Notes: generated by a model not told the origin, from the sequence alone. 64,000 nucleotides of DNA from Olivibacter sp. SDN3 (GCF_014334135.1 NZ_CP060497.1:868001-932000), one strand, 5' to 3'. Shown: positions 43,783 to 53,672, numbered from the stretch's first letter. Made by a program: numbers and translations.

Positions 43783-44802
43783 ATGAAGAAATCATACCTA
43801 ATTATTTTATTTTTTTTTATCGTGGCCGCCTTAGATCTCCGGGCGCAGGACTACAACTTGGACGAACTTCGGCAGGCACCTGAGAAAAACAGCCTACCCG
43901 TACGCACACCACAGATGTCTATCCATGATTTGGACATCCAAGGTCCAGACCTTAATTTAAAGATCAACTATTGGCGAAATTGGACAACCTTTTCTATTAA
44001 TGCCAATCAGGCCACTTTTAGTGATAACTTCAACAATGGAGGGGTAAACTCCATATCGCTAGGATCCATGTTTAATACCAAGTGGGATTATACCCGGGAT
44101 AATAAAACTTTTATCTCAGAGATGGATTTGCGCTATGGCGTGGTACAAAATGAGAACCAATTATCCCGTAAAAGTCAAGACCGTATCTGGTGGGATAATA
44201 AATTCTCGCTAAAATTCGCACCTAAATGGGGCTTTTTTGCTGCCTTAACCTTCGAAACACAGTTTGACGTAGGTTGGCGGTATGAAAATCGAGCGGGTGT
44301 TGATACGCGCGTGCAACGAATCTCCAATTTTATGGCACCGGGTTATCTAACACAATCTCTAGGTTTGGAATATAAACCGGATCAATTCTCGTCTATCCGT
44401 TTCGGTACCGGTACAGCCCGACAAACCTTTGTTTTAGATGATGAAGTTTTATTACCCGAAAGCCCACTTGATCTTCCCCCTGAAGCTCGATTCGGTGTGC
44501 CTTTTCCAGGCACGTTTCGGAATGAGTTGGCTTTTCAAATATTGGCTACTACCGATAGAGACTTATCCAGCATGCTCCATCTGAAAGCACAATACGAATT
44601 CTTTGCCAATTATGAAGAGTTTCGCAATGCCCGCCATCGTTTAGACGCTATTTTAACGGCTCGAGTTTCCCGGGTGATCAGTGTGATGTTTAACGCAACC
44701 TTATTGTATGATCCTTTGCAAATTCCAGATCAGACATTCGCCAATACCTTACAACGCTCTCAGTTAATAGGTATCGGCATTTCTTATAAATTCCCGAGAT
44801 AA
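43783..44802 (+). CDS. DUF3078 outer-membrane-like protein
   Basis: 339 residues with a signal peptide (ends LRAQD). The body is beta-rich with alternating aromatic strands (YWRNWTTFSINANQATFSDN, WWDNKFSLKFAPKWGFFAAL) and ends in SYKFPR, the form of an outer-membrane beta-barrel. DUF3078 is Bacteroidota-specific and uncharacterised. Its stop codon overlaps the start of the amidase gene by one base (TAATG), so the two are coupled. Confidence 0.85.
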   Translation: MKKSYLIILFFFIVAALDLRAQDYNLDELRQAPEKNSLPVRTPQMSIHDLDIQGPDLNLKINYWRNWTTFSINANQATFSDNFNNGGVNSISLGSMFNTKWDYTRDNKTFISEMDLRYGVVQNENQLSRKSQDRIWWDNKFSLKFAPKWGFFAALTFETQFDVGWRYENRAGVDTRVQRISNFMAPGYLTQSLGLEYKPDQFSSIRFGTGTARQTFVLDDEVLLPESPLDLPPEARFGVPFPGTFRNELAFQILATTDRDLSSMLHLKAQYEFFANYEEFRNARHRLDAILTARVSRVISVMFNATLLYDPLQIPDQTFANTLQRSQLIGIGISYKFPR

Positions 44803-45668
44803 TGCGTTTAGTGAGAAGTTTATGTGTTTTTGTTAGTGCTATCGCGGCGTTAACCAGCGCCTGTGCGTCTAAAAAGCAATTTGCCGACAGCAATAAGGTA
44901 TATGAAAGACAGGTAGAAGAGTTGGCAGAGGTCATCACCCAGCCATTACCTAGTCCGCAGTTCCTGGCGGCCGCAGCACTGCCTGCTCCGGGTTTGGAAG
45001 GACAAAGAAACGAATTCGAATGGGTTGGCACCGTTAATTTCAATATGCGGCGACCCAACTTTGTTGTGCTACATCACACGGCACAGGATAGCATTCAGCA
45101 AACTTTACGCACCTTTACCGTAGAACATTCGCAGGTCAGTGCGCATTATATTATTGACAAAGCAGGCAAGGTATACCAACTGCTAAACGACTATTTACGC
45201 GCCTGGCACGCGGGCGACGGACGCTGGGGAGGAGTAACCGATTTAAACTCTATATCGTTGGGCATCGAGCTAGATAACAACGGAACGGAGCCCTATACCG
45301 AACCCCAGATCAATAACCTATTGGTGCTTCTAGACACCTTGAAAACAAATTATAAAATTCCTACCGAGAACTTTATAGGACATGGAGATGTTGCGCCCGG
45401 CCGAAAAATTGATCCCAGCTCCAATTTTCCTTGGAAGCTATTGGCCGAAAAAGGTTTTGGTTTATGGTATGACGAGGTATTGCAAAACCCTCCATCATCC
45501 TTCAATCCAATGGATGGCTTAAGGATATTAGGTTATGATACAAGAAATGCCTCCGCAGCTATTATCGCTTTTAAAAGGCATTTCATTCAAACGGAACTCT
45601 CAGCAGAATGGACTCCCTTTGCTTTGAGCGTACTTTATAATTTATACTTAAAGAAAAGTAATGGATAA
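44802..45668 (+). CDS. N-acetylmuramoyl-L-alanine amidase (Amidase_2), lipoprotein
   Basis: 288 residues. Lipobox LTSAC (Cys21). The Zn-amidase domain has His91 (VVLHHTAQD), His194 (IGHGDVAPG) and Asp204 (GRKIDPSSNFPW), the AmpD-type ligand set with the same 10-residue spacing of the last two; SISLGIELDNN precedes them. It cleaves the lactyl-alanine bond of peptidoglycan, probably in cell-wall recycling or remodelling. The C-terminal 70 residues resemble a peptidoglycan-binding helical region (DGLRILGYDTRNASAAIIAF). Translationally coupled to the DUF3078 gene. Confidence 0.92.
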   Translation: MRLVRSLCVFVSAIAALTSACASKKQFADSNKVYERQVEELAEVITQPLPSPQFLAAAALPAPGLEGQRNEFEWVGTVNFNMRRPNFVVLHHTAQDSIQQTLRTFTVEHSQVSAHYIIDKAGKVYQLLNDYLRAWHAGDGRWGGVTDLNSISLGIELDNNGTEPYTEPQINNLLVLLDTLKTNYKIPTENFIGHGDVAPGRKIDPSSNFPWKLLAEKGFGLWYDEVLQNPPSSFNPMDGLRILGYDTRNASAAIIAFKRHFIQTELSAEWTPFALSVLYNLYLKKSNG

Positions 45669-45688
45669 GCCAATAGGTTTGCTTATCC
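45663..45688. terminator. Hairpin spanning two convergent stop codons
   Basis: GGATAAGC (45663-45670) pairs with GCTTATCC (45681-45688) over a 10-nt loop. The left arm holds the amidase TAA stop, the right arm that of glnS. No U-run, so termination may be inefficient. Confidence 0.45.
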
Positions 45689-47356
45689 GTTCTTCTTTGC
45701 TTCTTTTGCCCAGGTATCTCTAAGTCCTACCGTGCGATTAAACACCAAATGATCAGGCTTAGACCGGGTGTCTAAGGTAAAATAGCCCTTTCTAATAAAT
45801 TGATATCCTTTTCCTGGCACCGCATTTAACAAATCAGGTTCGATGTATACCTTTTCAAGTATTTGTAAACTAGTTGGATTAATCGACTCTTTGAAATCAC
45901 CTTCCGTATCTAAGGGGTTTTCTGCTTGGAATAATCTGTCATACAAACGAACTTCCGCCGTCTTCGCGTGCGGTACACTTACCCAGTGGATAGTTCCTTT
46001 TACTTTTAGGCCACTGGTATCTTCACCACTCTTGGAGTTTGGGATGTAACGGCAATATATTGTAGTGATATTGCCTTTCGAATCTTTTTCGAACTCATCA
46101 CAGGTAACGATATAAGCATTTTTCAGGCGTACACTTAAGCCCGGACCCAATCGGAAAAACTTCTTAGGCGCATGCTCCATAAAATCCTCCCTCTCTATCC
46201 AAAGTGCTCCACTAAATGGTATATTCCGACCGCCTTCCCCACCCTCAACTTCGGGGTTGTTCTCGCCATGCAAAATCTCTTCCTGCCCTTCCGGATAATT
46301 GGTAATCACTAACTTTATGGGATCTAGCACCGCCATCCTACGCCAGGCCGTTTTGTTCAAGTCTTCCCGAATACAGAATTCAAGCAGCCCCACATCGATT
46401 ACATTTTCACGTTTTGCGATACCTATACGTTCGCAAAAGTTACGAATACTGGCTGGTGTATATCCCCGTCGACGTAAACCACTAATGGTGGGCATGCGGG
46501 GGTCGTCCCATCCTTCCACGTGCTTTTCGTTAACCAGCTGTAACAAGCGCCGTTTACTCATCACTGTATAAGTCATGTTCAAACGCGCAAACTCATATTG
46601 CTTGGAAGGGAAAATCCCTATGTGGTTAATAAGCCAGTCGTACAAGGGCCGGTGTGGAACAAACTCCAGGGTGCATACCGAATGTGTAACCTTTTCTATG
46701 GAATCACTTTGACCATGCGCAAAATCGTACATTGGATAGATATACCATTTATCGCCAGTACGGTGATGGTGCGCGTGTTTAATACGATATAGCAAAGGAT
46801 CACGCATATGCATGTTGGGATTTTCCAAATCAATTTTTGCCCGCAACACTTTACTACCATCTGGGTATTTGCCTTCCTTCATCTCCTGAAAAAGCTGTAA
46901 GTTTTCTTCAACTGAACGGCTACGATAGGGCGTTGGTTTACCCGGCTCGGTAGGGGAGCCTTTGCTGGCTGCTATTTCATCGGATGTACTATCATCTACA
47001 TAAGCCAATCCTTTCTTAATCAGCTCAATCGCATATTGATAAAGGGTATCAAAATAATCGGAAGTGTAGAGCTCTTTTTCCCACGCAAAACCCAACCACC
47101 TAATATCGTTTTTAATACTTTCCACATACTCCACATTTTCTGTAATAGGATTTGTATCGTCAAAACGCAGATTAGTTTTACCCTTATACTTCTGAGCTAA
47201 ACTAAAATTTAAGCAAATGGATTTTGCATGCCCAATATGCAGGTATCCGTTGGGCTCAGGCGGAAAACGGGTAAGTACCCTCCCGTCATTTTTCCCATTT
47301 CGTATATCTTCTTCAATAATTTCCTCTAGGAAATTTAATGATTTCTCCTCATTCAT
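45683..47356 (-). CDS. glnS: Glutaminyl-tRNA synthetase
   Basis: About 557 residues from ATG at 47356; an in-frame codon at 47386 lies upstream of the -7 box and is unlikely. Class I synthetase: HIGH-type motif [20 protein letters not shown] variant [14 protein letters not shown], and LRFDDTNP. Charges tRNA-Gln in the cytoplasm. Promoter in repeat copy D; the message may start within a few bases of the ATG. Confidence 0.98.
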   Translation of the reverse strand: MNEEKSLNFLEEIIEEDIRNGKNDGRVLTRFPPEPNGYLHIGHAKSICLNFSLAQKYKGKTNLRFDDTNPITENVEYVESIKNDIRWLGFAWEKELYTSDYFDTLYQYAIELIKKGLAYVDDSTSDEIAASKGSPTEPGKPTPYRSRSVEENLQLFQEMKEGKYPDGSKVLRAKIDLENPNMHMRDPLLYRIKHAHHHRTGDKWYIYPMYDFAHGQSDSIEKVTHSVCTLEFVPHRPLYDWLINHIGIFPSKQYEFARLNMTYTVMSKRRLLQLVNEKHVEGWDDPRMPTISGLRRRGYTPASIRNFCERIGIAKRENVIDVGLLEFCIREDLNKTAWRRMAVLDPIKLVITNYPEGQEEILHGENNPEVEGGEGGRNIPFSGALWIEREDFMEHAPKKFFRLGPGLSVRLKNAYIVTCDEFEKDSKGNITTIYCRYIPNSKSGEDTSGLKVKGTIHWVSVPHAKTAEVRLYDRLFQAENPLDTEGDFKESINPTSLQILEKVYIEPDLLNAVPGKGYQFIRKGYFTLDTRSKPDHLVFNRTVGLRDTWAKEAKKNG

Positions 47357-47361
47357 AAGTG

Positions 47362-47450
47362 CAAACTTAGATAAAATGCTTTGCATTCACGAATACCGTT
47401 AAAAACAAATTATCGATCTTTCATCCGCTGTTCAGCGCTTACTTTTATAG
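47362..47450 (-). repeat. Dispersed intergenic repeat, copy D, with glnS promoter
   Basis: Read on the minus strand: head CTATAAAAGTAAGCGCTGAAC and CGGATGAAAGATCGA (diverged from GGCAGATGAGAGACCGA of copies A and B), then a 53-nt tail (47362-47414) equal to copy B at 50 of 53 positions and ending in TATCTAAGTTTG. The final TAAGTTTG (47362-47369) is a -7 box directly in front of glnS. Confidence 0.75.
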
Positions 47451-47511
47451 ATAAAACTTAGGTAAATTATTTCTGATCAGGAACTGTATTAATATTTTTA
47501 AAACCTGCTAA

Positions 47512-47540
47512 AAATAAAAAGCCGCCCAATTGGGGCGGCT
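47512..47540 (-). terminator. Terminator of the cold-shock gene
   Basis: AGCCGCCC (47520-47527) pairs with GGGCGGCT (47533-47540) with a 5-nt loop; on the minus strand it is followed by TTTTTATTTT. Confidence 0.88.
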
Positions 47541-47565
47541 CTACACGATTTATATTATTACTATC

Positions 47566-47757
47566 TTAGATAACTTTAACATTTACCGCATTTAAGCCTT
47601 TTTTTCCTTGCTCTACATCGTAAGATACGCTGTCGTTCTCACGAATAGAATCGATAAGACCTGATGAATGAACAAAAATTTCAGATCCACCATCATTAGG
47701 AACGATGAAACCGAACCCTTTTGTTTCATTAAAGAATTTTACTACTCCTTCTTGCAT
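47566..47757 (-). CDS. Cold-shock protein
   Basis: 63 residues, a single cold-shock domain that binds single-stranded RNA/DNA. RNP1 is KGFGFIV (14-20 region) and RNP2 EIFVHSS. The exact -7 box TACCTTTG lies at 47783-47790, followed by a short leader of about 25-30 nt, so no long cold-shock leader is present. Ended by the GC-rich terminator at 47512-47540. Confidence 0.96.
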   Translation of the reverse strand: MQEGVVKFFNETKGFGFIVPNDGGSEIFVHSSGLIDSIRENDSVSYDVEQGKKGLNAVNVKVI

Positions 47758-47782
47758 TGTATTGAATTTATTGATAATTAAA

Positions 47783-47790
47783 CAAAGGTA
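47783..47790 (-). promoter_or_regulatory. -7 box of the cold-shock gene
   Basis: TACCTTTG on the minus strand, an exact TANNTTTG match 26 nt before the ATG. Confidence 0.55.
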
Positions 47791-47860
47791 AGTATATTAA
47801 TCCATCTATTCCACCTTAAATGATTTTATTTATCATTTATTCATAACTCTGCAACAAAAA

Positions 47861-49102
47861 TCATCGCTGATGATTCCTATAAGGCCTTTTTTTATTCCTT
47901 TGAAAATTTTTTTTATTTTTTGTTGCCTTCTCCTTTGTTACACGTTTCGGCGTTGGGACGGCCACAAATAAATCTTTCACGGGATACGGATGTTCGTTAT
48001 TGACCGGAATCACTTGATTGATCAGATTGCTTATATCTTGCAGATAAGCCCTTTCCTCTACATCACAGAATGATAGTGCCTGTCCTCTTGCACCAGCCCT
48101 ACCCGTTCTGCCAATACGGTGCACGTAGGTTTCGGGTTCATTCGGCAAATCAAAATTGATCACATATTTCAATTCGTCCACATCGATGCCTCTAGCGGCA
48201 ATATCTGTCGCAATAAGCACTTTTAATTTCCCCGATTTAAATGCGTTTAATGCATTTTGTCTGGCGTTTTGCGACTTATTCCCGTGTATAGCCAATGCTT
48301 CAATCCGATGCTTGTTTAGCGTTTTCACCAAGCGATCCGCCCCGTATTTCGTACGTGTAAAAACCAGTACATGATCTTTAACCTCTGTTTTTAATAGGTG
48401 AACCAACAATTTCGGTTTATTCGTTTTCTCTACCGCATAGACGAATTGACTAATTTTTTCGGCAGTTGACGACACCGGAGTAACTTCCACCCTTATCGGA
48501 TTTTTTAGAATAGTATGCGCAAGTTTCGCGATTTCCGGAGGCATCGTTGCCGAGAAGAACAATGTTTGTCTTTTTACGGGGAGCAATGCAATCAATTTCT
48601 TGATATCATGGATAAAACCCATATCTAACATCCGATCCGCTTCATCCAACACAAAATGCGTGATAGCACTCAAGGAGACCACCCGCTGGTTGATCAGGTC
48701 TAATAATCGACCCGGCGTAGCTACTAGCACATCTGTTCCTTTTCGTAGGGCCGCAATTTGCGTATTGATGTTTACCCCACCGAACACCACTTGATGCTTT
48801 AATGATAAAAATTTACCATAGGTATCGATACTCTGATCGATCTGCACTGCTAGTTCCCGTGTTGGCGTCAAGATTAACGCCTTAACTCCTTTATCTTTAG
48901 ATGACTGCTGCGACAACTGCTGCAATATGGGCAGTGAAAACGCAGCCGTTTTACCAGTACCCGTTTGCGCGCAACCCAATAGATCACTTCCTTTTAATAC
49001 AACAGGAATAGCCTGTTGCTGTATCGGGGTTGGTGATTGATACCCCTCCTCATCCAGGGCCTTTAGTAAAGGGGGGATGAGATCAAGTTCTTTAAATGAC
49101 AA
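47861..49102 (-). CDS. DEAD-box RNA helicase, RhlE-like
   Basis: About 413 residues. The frame is open from 49141, but the -7 box TATCTTTG covers that position, so translation most likely begins at TTG 49102 to give (M)SFKELDLIPPLLKAL, the usual RhlE opening. Motifs: PTPIQQQAIP (Q-motif), AQTGTGKTAAF, PTRELA, DEADRM, SATMPPE, and HRIGRTGRAG. The tail is rich in Lys/Asn/Arg and probably binds RNA. Likely role in ribosome assembly or cold-adaptation; it is next to a cold-shock gene on the same strand. Confidence 0.93.
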   Translation of the reverse strand: MSFKELDLIPPLLKALDEEGYQSPTPIQQQAIPVVLKGSDLLGCAQTGTGKTAAFSLPILQQLSQQSSKDKGVKALILTPTRELAVQIDQSIDTYGKFLSLKHQVVFGGVNINTQIAALRKGTDVLVATPGRLLDLINQRVVSLSAITHFVLDEADRMLDMGFIHDIKKLIALLPVKRQTLFFSATMPPEIAKLAHTILKNPIRVEVTPVSSTAEKISQFVYAVEKTNKPKLLVHLLKTEVKDHVLVFTRTKYGADRLVKTLNKHRIEALAIHGNKSQNARQNALNAFKSGKLKVLIATDIAARGIDVDELKYVINFDLPNEPETYVHRIGRTGRAGARGQALSFCDVEERAYLQDISNLINQVIPVNNEHPYPVKDLFVAVPTPKRVTKEKATKNKKNFQRNKKRPYRNHQR

Positions 49103-49138
49103 AATGAAAATGCAATTATTTGTGGAATATGTAAAACG

Positions 49139-49146
49139 CAAAGATA
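49139..49146 (-). promoter_or_regulatory. -7 box of the DEAD-box helicase
   Basis: TATCTTTG on the minus strand, an exact TANNTTTG match about 37 nt before the TTG start at 49102. It rules against starting translation at 49141. Confidence 0.55.
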
Positions 49147-49210
49147 CGGTTTTTAATTCACATTGCGGGATGTATCCTCATAAGTAAGCATCAAACAACT
49201 TCATCTCAGC

Positions 49211-49250
49211 AAAAAAACATGCGTTTATACTATTGAACGCATGTTTTTTT
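49211..49250 (-). terminator. Terminator after the amidohydrolase pair
   Basis: A 15-bp perfect stem (49211-49225 with 49236-49250; arm core CATGCGTT) and a 10-nt loop, with U-runs either way. It follows the stop of the 49268-50563 gene on the minus strand. Confidence 0.88.
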
Positions 49251-49267
49251 TATTTCCAGGCAAGCCG

Positions 49268-50563
49268 CTAATCGTTCTGACTATATTTATGTTCGTAGCG
49301 CTGAAACAGTTGTTTATGGAGATTGTCAAGATTGACATCCTTTCCCAAAATAAAAGCCTTTTCCAACTGATTTCCGCGCATATCAAGCGCATCTCCGTCT
49401 GCAATGAAAAAGTTTGCGTCTTTTCCCTGCTCTAGGCTACCCGTTCTATCGTCTACTCCTAAAATTTTAGCTGTGTTCAACGTAATAGTGGCAAGAGCCG
49501 CCTCCTTATCTAAACCAAAAGCCGCTGCGGTACCTGCCATAAAAGGTAAATTACGTTGCTGCCAAAAACCATCCATTCCATAAGCGACAAGCACACCTGC
49601 ATCTGTCAGCAGCTTAGCCTGTTTATAAGGTAGGTTCACATCATCATCATCCTTACCTGGAAGCGCATGCGCCTGATGGATAATAACATTTACCCCATGC
49701 TCCTTCAAAAAGGGCGCAATCAAGTGTCCTTCCTGCGCACCAACTAGGGTAGGTGTAATAGCATAACGTTTAAAAAGTTGTATGGCAGCTATCAGGTCAT
49801 TTTTCTTATCAGCATGTACCATCACTTTTTTACTCCCCTCGAATACCTTTTTAAAGGCATCCAAACGTGCGTTAAACACCTTCTGATCTCCACTGGCATA
49901 ACTTTTTGCATCTGCCAAAAAATCCTCCAACAAAACACGTTCCCGTTTGATACGATCCTTCTGCTCTTCTACATTGGTTGATCCAAAACGCGAAAAGCGA
50001 ACAGTAGGCCAGTTAACATGCACGGCATCGTCCTTTAAATAGACCGCATCTTCCCAATTCCACGCATCCAACTGCACAACCGATGATTGTCCGGAAACCA
50101 GCCCACTCTGTGGGGTAACTTGTGCTAAGAGTATACCGTTCGAGCGAAGTGTGTTAATTACCTTTGAATCGGCATTATACGCGATAAGCGATCGTACATG
50201 CGCATTATTTTCTCCTACTTCAGCATAATCTACCGTCGCCCTCACAGACTCCACCTCTACCAACCCAAGGTTGGTTACAGGAGCGATAAATCCAGGGTAG
50301 ACATGTTTACCCTGGGCATCAATGGTATGCTCTGCTTCTGGGGCATCTGCGCCTTCGCCTACATATATGATTTTTCCATCTTCAAAAACCAGTGTTCCCT
50401 GTTGAATGATTTGACCATTTCCAACATGAATAGTTGCACCACGAACACTTATTGTACTTTGTTGCGGTTTGGCCGGGTAAATAGTAGGTTGCGCAACGGC
50501 GACAGTGCATACAGCAAACAGAACTGCCGCACTAAAAATATATTTTATGATATGATCCTTCAT
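49268..50563 (-). CDS. Amidohydrolase-like protein lacking the HxH motif
   Basis: 431 residues, exported (signal ends VAVAQ). The composite-domain beta-sandwich opens with RGATIHVGNGQIIQQGTLVF, and the C-terminus has ALATITLNTAKILGVDDRTGSLEQGKDANF, both typical of the imidazolonepropionase/dihydroorotase-like superfamily. At the place of the PGxIDxHxH metal loop it reads YPGFIAPVTNLG, so both His are missing. VMVHADKK and VAYGMDGFW remain. Probably not a metal-dependent hydrolase in the usual sense; it could pair with the larger protein encoded 8 nt upstream. Confidence 0.8.
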   Translation of the reverse strand: MKDHIIKYIFSAAVLFAVCTVAVAQPTIYPAKPQQSTISVRGATIHVGNGQIIQQGTLVFEDGKIIYVGEGADAPEAEHTIDAQGKHVYPGFIAPVTNLGLVEVESVRATVDYAEVGENNAHVRSLIAYNADSKVINTLRSNGILLAQVTPQSGLVSGQSSVVQLDAWNWEDAVYLKDDAVHVNWPTVRFSRFGSTNVEEQKDRIKRERVLLEDFLADAKSYASGDQKVFNARLDAFKKVFEGSKKVMVHADKKNDLIAAIQLFKRYAITPTLVGAQEGHLIAPFLKEHGVNVIIHQAHALPGKDDDDVNLPYKQAKLLTDAGVLVAYGMDGFWQQRNLPFMAGTAAAFGLDKEAALATITLNTAKILGVDDRTGSLEQGKDANFFIADGDALDMRGNQLEKAFILGKDVNLDNLHKQLFQRYEHKYSQND

Positions 50564-50571
50564 CGTATAAA

Positions 50572-53500
50572 TTAATTATGGCTGTGCATGGTATCCATAT
50601 CAACAGCATCTTCTTCTAAGGTTTCACAATGATAAATAAACGTAGGGCTTGCATTTGCTTTTTGGGTGGTAGCTCCTTTACCTTTTTCGTCCAGCAATTT
50701 AGCTATTATTCGTGCTTTCTCCTTCTTCTGATCTTCCCTGATCATTTCATCGGCCTCGCTGTCCCAATATTTCACCCCGTCTACAAACGTTTTTTCTGCT
50801 CTTGCATAAATAGAAAGCGGGTTATCGCTCCACACCACAACATCGGCATCTTTACCTGCCTTTAGACTACCCACACGATCATCAATATGAAGCATTTTCG
50901 CTGGATTTAGCGTTACCATTTTCCATGCATCTTCTTCACTTAAACCGCCATATTTGACAATTTTTGCAGCCTCTTGGTTCAATCTACGTGCCATTTCTGC
51001 GTCATCCGAATTGATGGCCGTCACTACTCCTTGTTTCTCCATGAGGTAGGCGTTATAGGGGATTGCTTCCTGTACTTCCATCTTGTAAGCCCACCAGTCG
51101 GCAAAAGTAGCTCCTGCAATACTTCTAGACGCCATCCTATCAGCCATTTTATAGCCTTCTAAGATATGGGTGAAGGTATTGATCTTGAACCCTAAACTGT
51201 CGGCCACGTGCATGAGCATATTGATCTCCGATTGTACGTACGAATGGCAGGTAATAAAACGCTTATTATCTAAAATTTCTACCAGGGCATCCAACTTCAG
51301 GTCCCGACGGGTATGACTATTTTTATCTGCTAGTTTTGTCTTATATTCTTTGGCACGGGTAAAGGCGTCTACATACACCTGCTCTACACCCATTCGTGTT
51401 TGTGGAAAACGAACACGCGCTACGTCGCCCCAATTGCTCTGTTTGACGTTCTCGCCCAGGGCGAACTTAATGAAACCGTCGTTACCGCCAAACTTAAGTT
51501 CTTCAGGCGATTTCCCCCATCGCAGCTTAATCAATTGCGATTGTCCTCCTATCGAGTTTGCCGAACCGTGGAGAATATGTGAAGCGGTAACTCCTCCTGC
51601 CAACTGGCGGTAAATGTTCACATCCTCAGAGTTAATGATATCAGCTATTCTGACTTCAGAGGTAACAGACTGTGTTCCTTCATTAATACCTCTTGAAATT
51701 GCGATATGAGAATGTTCATCAATGATGCCAGCAGTAATATGCTTACCTGTAGCATCGATGACCGTCGCGCCTCCCGCAGCTAAATTTTTACCGATTTGCC
51801 GAATCTTGCCATCTACTAACAACAGGTCTGTTTCTTCCAAAACACCCTCATCCTCATTGGTCCATACCGTTGCATTTCTCAGGAGAACACTTTCCTGTTT
51901 TAACGGCTCCTCATGTCCAAAAGCAACAAAAGGGTAGAGTACTTTCCCCAATTCCAAAGAACCATCTTCTGGCTTTTTAGCTGAGCTATCGCGGTACGGT
52001 TGACTATAAGATGCTTGCCATGCGACCACATTTCCATCCGGTTTTATCAGATCACCGCTAAACTGCAGGGGCTCTTCTTCACTGATATATCCGCTGATGC
52101 GGAAACTTCCCTTGGTTCCTTTGGGGTTGAAACTGAAGGTCAGTAGATCTCCATCGCGAATCACGTTAACTTTCGTTTTGGTCGTGTCACCTACTTTAAT
52201 GATATGCGCTTCATATTTTGCTGGCTTTCCTCCCACATGTAAAGTGGTACTGCCAAAACCATCGATGGTAGATGTATACGCTCCTCGAATATCTTTAAAA
52301 TCGAGCGTATTGGCGATATACTTTTTCCCTTGTATCCAGTTTTCATAAATAACATTTCCTTCTTTAAATAACGAATCGGAAGTAATGATAAAGTTTGCCA
52401 GCTTTCCTTTTTCCAAACTTCCCAACCGTTCCGTCAACCCCAAAAATGAGGCAGGAGTTTCAGTCAGCGCACGTAAAGCTTGCTCTTCACTCAAACCATA
52501 CTTAATGGCCTTACGTAAGTTTGGCCAAAAGTCACGAACATTCTCCAATCCATCGGCCGTCAACGCAAATGGAACACCTGCCTTTTCCAGATACGATGGA
52601 TTGGCCGGCGCCAATTCCCAATGTTTTAACTGCGCAAGCGACAATTGATCCGCAGCAGCGGGATCTTCCACATCATAAGCCTTTGGAAAATTTAAGGGAA
52701 CAATAAGGTTTGATCCCGTGGCTTTCACGTCCTGAATACGTTGGTATTCATTGCCACTTGTCTTTATAATATATTTTTTTTCAAATTCTTTCGCCACCTT
52801 ATCCGCACGCAGAATGTCTAACACATCACTTACTTCAAAAAACTGCGGCAGGGATTGCAAACGATCAAAAGCATCTAATGAGATATTATATTCTTTATGC
52901 TGATTTTTGTACCAGTCACTATCGTAATAAGTCTGTCTCAATAAGGCTATGCTACCCATTAACGATGATGGGTAAGATGTTTTCGCGGTTCCTTTATCAA
53001 AAGAATAGTGTGCACCAACTTCCGGTTTTATGATAATTTCATTCTCTTTATCTTCTGCCAATGTGGTAAACAAAGCGCTCCCCCTGGCAATACCATCTTT
53101 TAACACCGCCTGTACAGCTCCGAAACCGATCTTCTTGAGTTCTCCTGCACTTTTGGTATCTACAGAAAATAGATCAACTGCCCTTATTTCGGGCCGTATA
53201 GCTTCATTCCAGGCATATGCTCCCTTTTTCGTCGAAGTAAGCACTGGCGCACTTCTGCCAAAAGCAGGCTGCTCCGATTTAGTTTCAGGCAATCCATAAG
53301 TTGAGAAAAGATCGATTAAAGATGGATAGATATATTTACCTTCCAAATTAACGGTAATATATCCCTTGGGAACCTTCACCCCACTCCCAACAGCTTCAAT
53401 GGTTTGCCCATTTACAAGCATGGTTCCATTTTCTACCGTTTCACCGGCTTTCGTCACAATGGTAGCATTAATAAACGCATATTTCCTCGGCCGCTCATCA

Positions 53501-53586
53501 TAAGAACCATTAACCGGATAGGTTTCTTGGGCAAATAATGCGGATACATAAAGAAACAAACAATAAAAAAGTAGTATTTTTCGCAT
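50572..53586 (-). CDS. Tandem-domain amidohydrolase, exported
   Basis: 1004 residues with a signal peptide (ends ALFAQ). Two amidohydrolase-like halves: residues about 35-420, in which the metal loop reads YPSLIDLFSTYG without HxH, and about 560-1004, with a complete GIIDEHSHIA (His625, His627), FITCHSYVQ, NTFTHILEG and INSDDAEMARR. The first half ends with the LGSLEKGKLANF box and the second with VGSLKAGKDADVVVWSDNPL, so this is an internal duplication with one inactive half. Substrate unknown; periplasmic peptidase- or lactonase-like activity is possible. Operon with the next gene. Confidence 0.88.
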   Translation of the reverse strand: MRKILLFYCLFLYVSALFAQETYPVNGSYDERPRKYAFINATIVTKAGETVENGTMLVNGQTIEAVGSGVKVPKGYITVNLEGKYIYPSLIDLFSTYGLPETKSEQPAFGRSAPVLTSTKKGAYAWNEAIRPEIRAVDLFSVDTKSAGELKKIGFGAVQAVLKDGIARGSALFTTLAEDKENEIIIKPEVGAHYSFDKGTAKTSYPSSLMGSIALLRQTYYDSDWYKNQHKEYNISLDAFDRLQSLPQFFEVSDVLDILRADKVAKEFEKKYIIKTSGNEYQRIQDVKATGSNLIVPLNFPKAYDVEDPAAADQLSLAQLKHWELAPANPSYLEKAGVPFALTADGLENVRDFWPNLRKAIKYGLSEEQALRALTETPASFLGLTERLGSLEKGKLANFIITSDSLFKEGNVIYENWIQGKKYIANTLDFKDIRGAYTSTIDGFGSTTLHVGGKPAKYEAHIIKVGDTTKTKVNVIRDGDLLTFSFNPKGTKGSFRISGYISEEEPLQFSGDLIKPDGNVVAWQASYSQPYRDSSAKKPEDGSLELGKVLYPFVAFGHEEPLKQESVLLRNATVWTNEDEGVLEETDLLLVDGKIRQIGKNLAAGGATVIDATGKHITAGIIDEHSHIAISRGINEGTQSVTSEVRIADIINSEDVNIYRQLAGGVTASHILHGSANSIGGQSQLIKLRWGKSPEELKFGGNDGFIKFALGENVKQSNWGDVARVRFPQTRMGVEQVYVDAFTRAKEYKTKLADKNSHTRRDLKLDALVEILDNKRFITCHSYVQSEINMLMHVADSLGFKINTFTHILEGYKMADRMASRSIAGATFADWWAYKMEVQEAIPYNAYLMEKQGVVTAINSDDAEMARRLNQEAAKIVKYGGLSEEDAWKMVTLNPAKMLHIDDRVGSLKAGKDADVVVWSDNPLSIYARAEKTFVDGVKYWDSEADEMIREDQKKEKARIIAKLLDEKGKGATTQKANASPTFIYHCETLEEDAVDMDTMHSHN

Positions 53587-53672
53587 ATTAAATTGATTAT
53601 TTAGTACTAAAATAAAGCTTTGAAAAGAAATTTATTATAATATTACAAGATTAATAAGAATGTTACCTTCAG

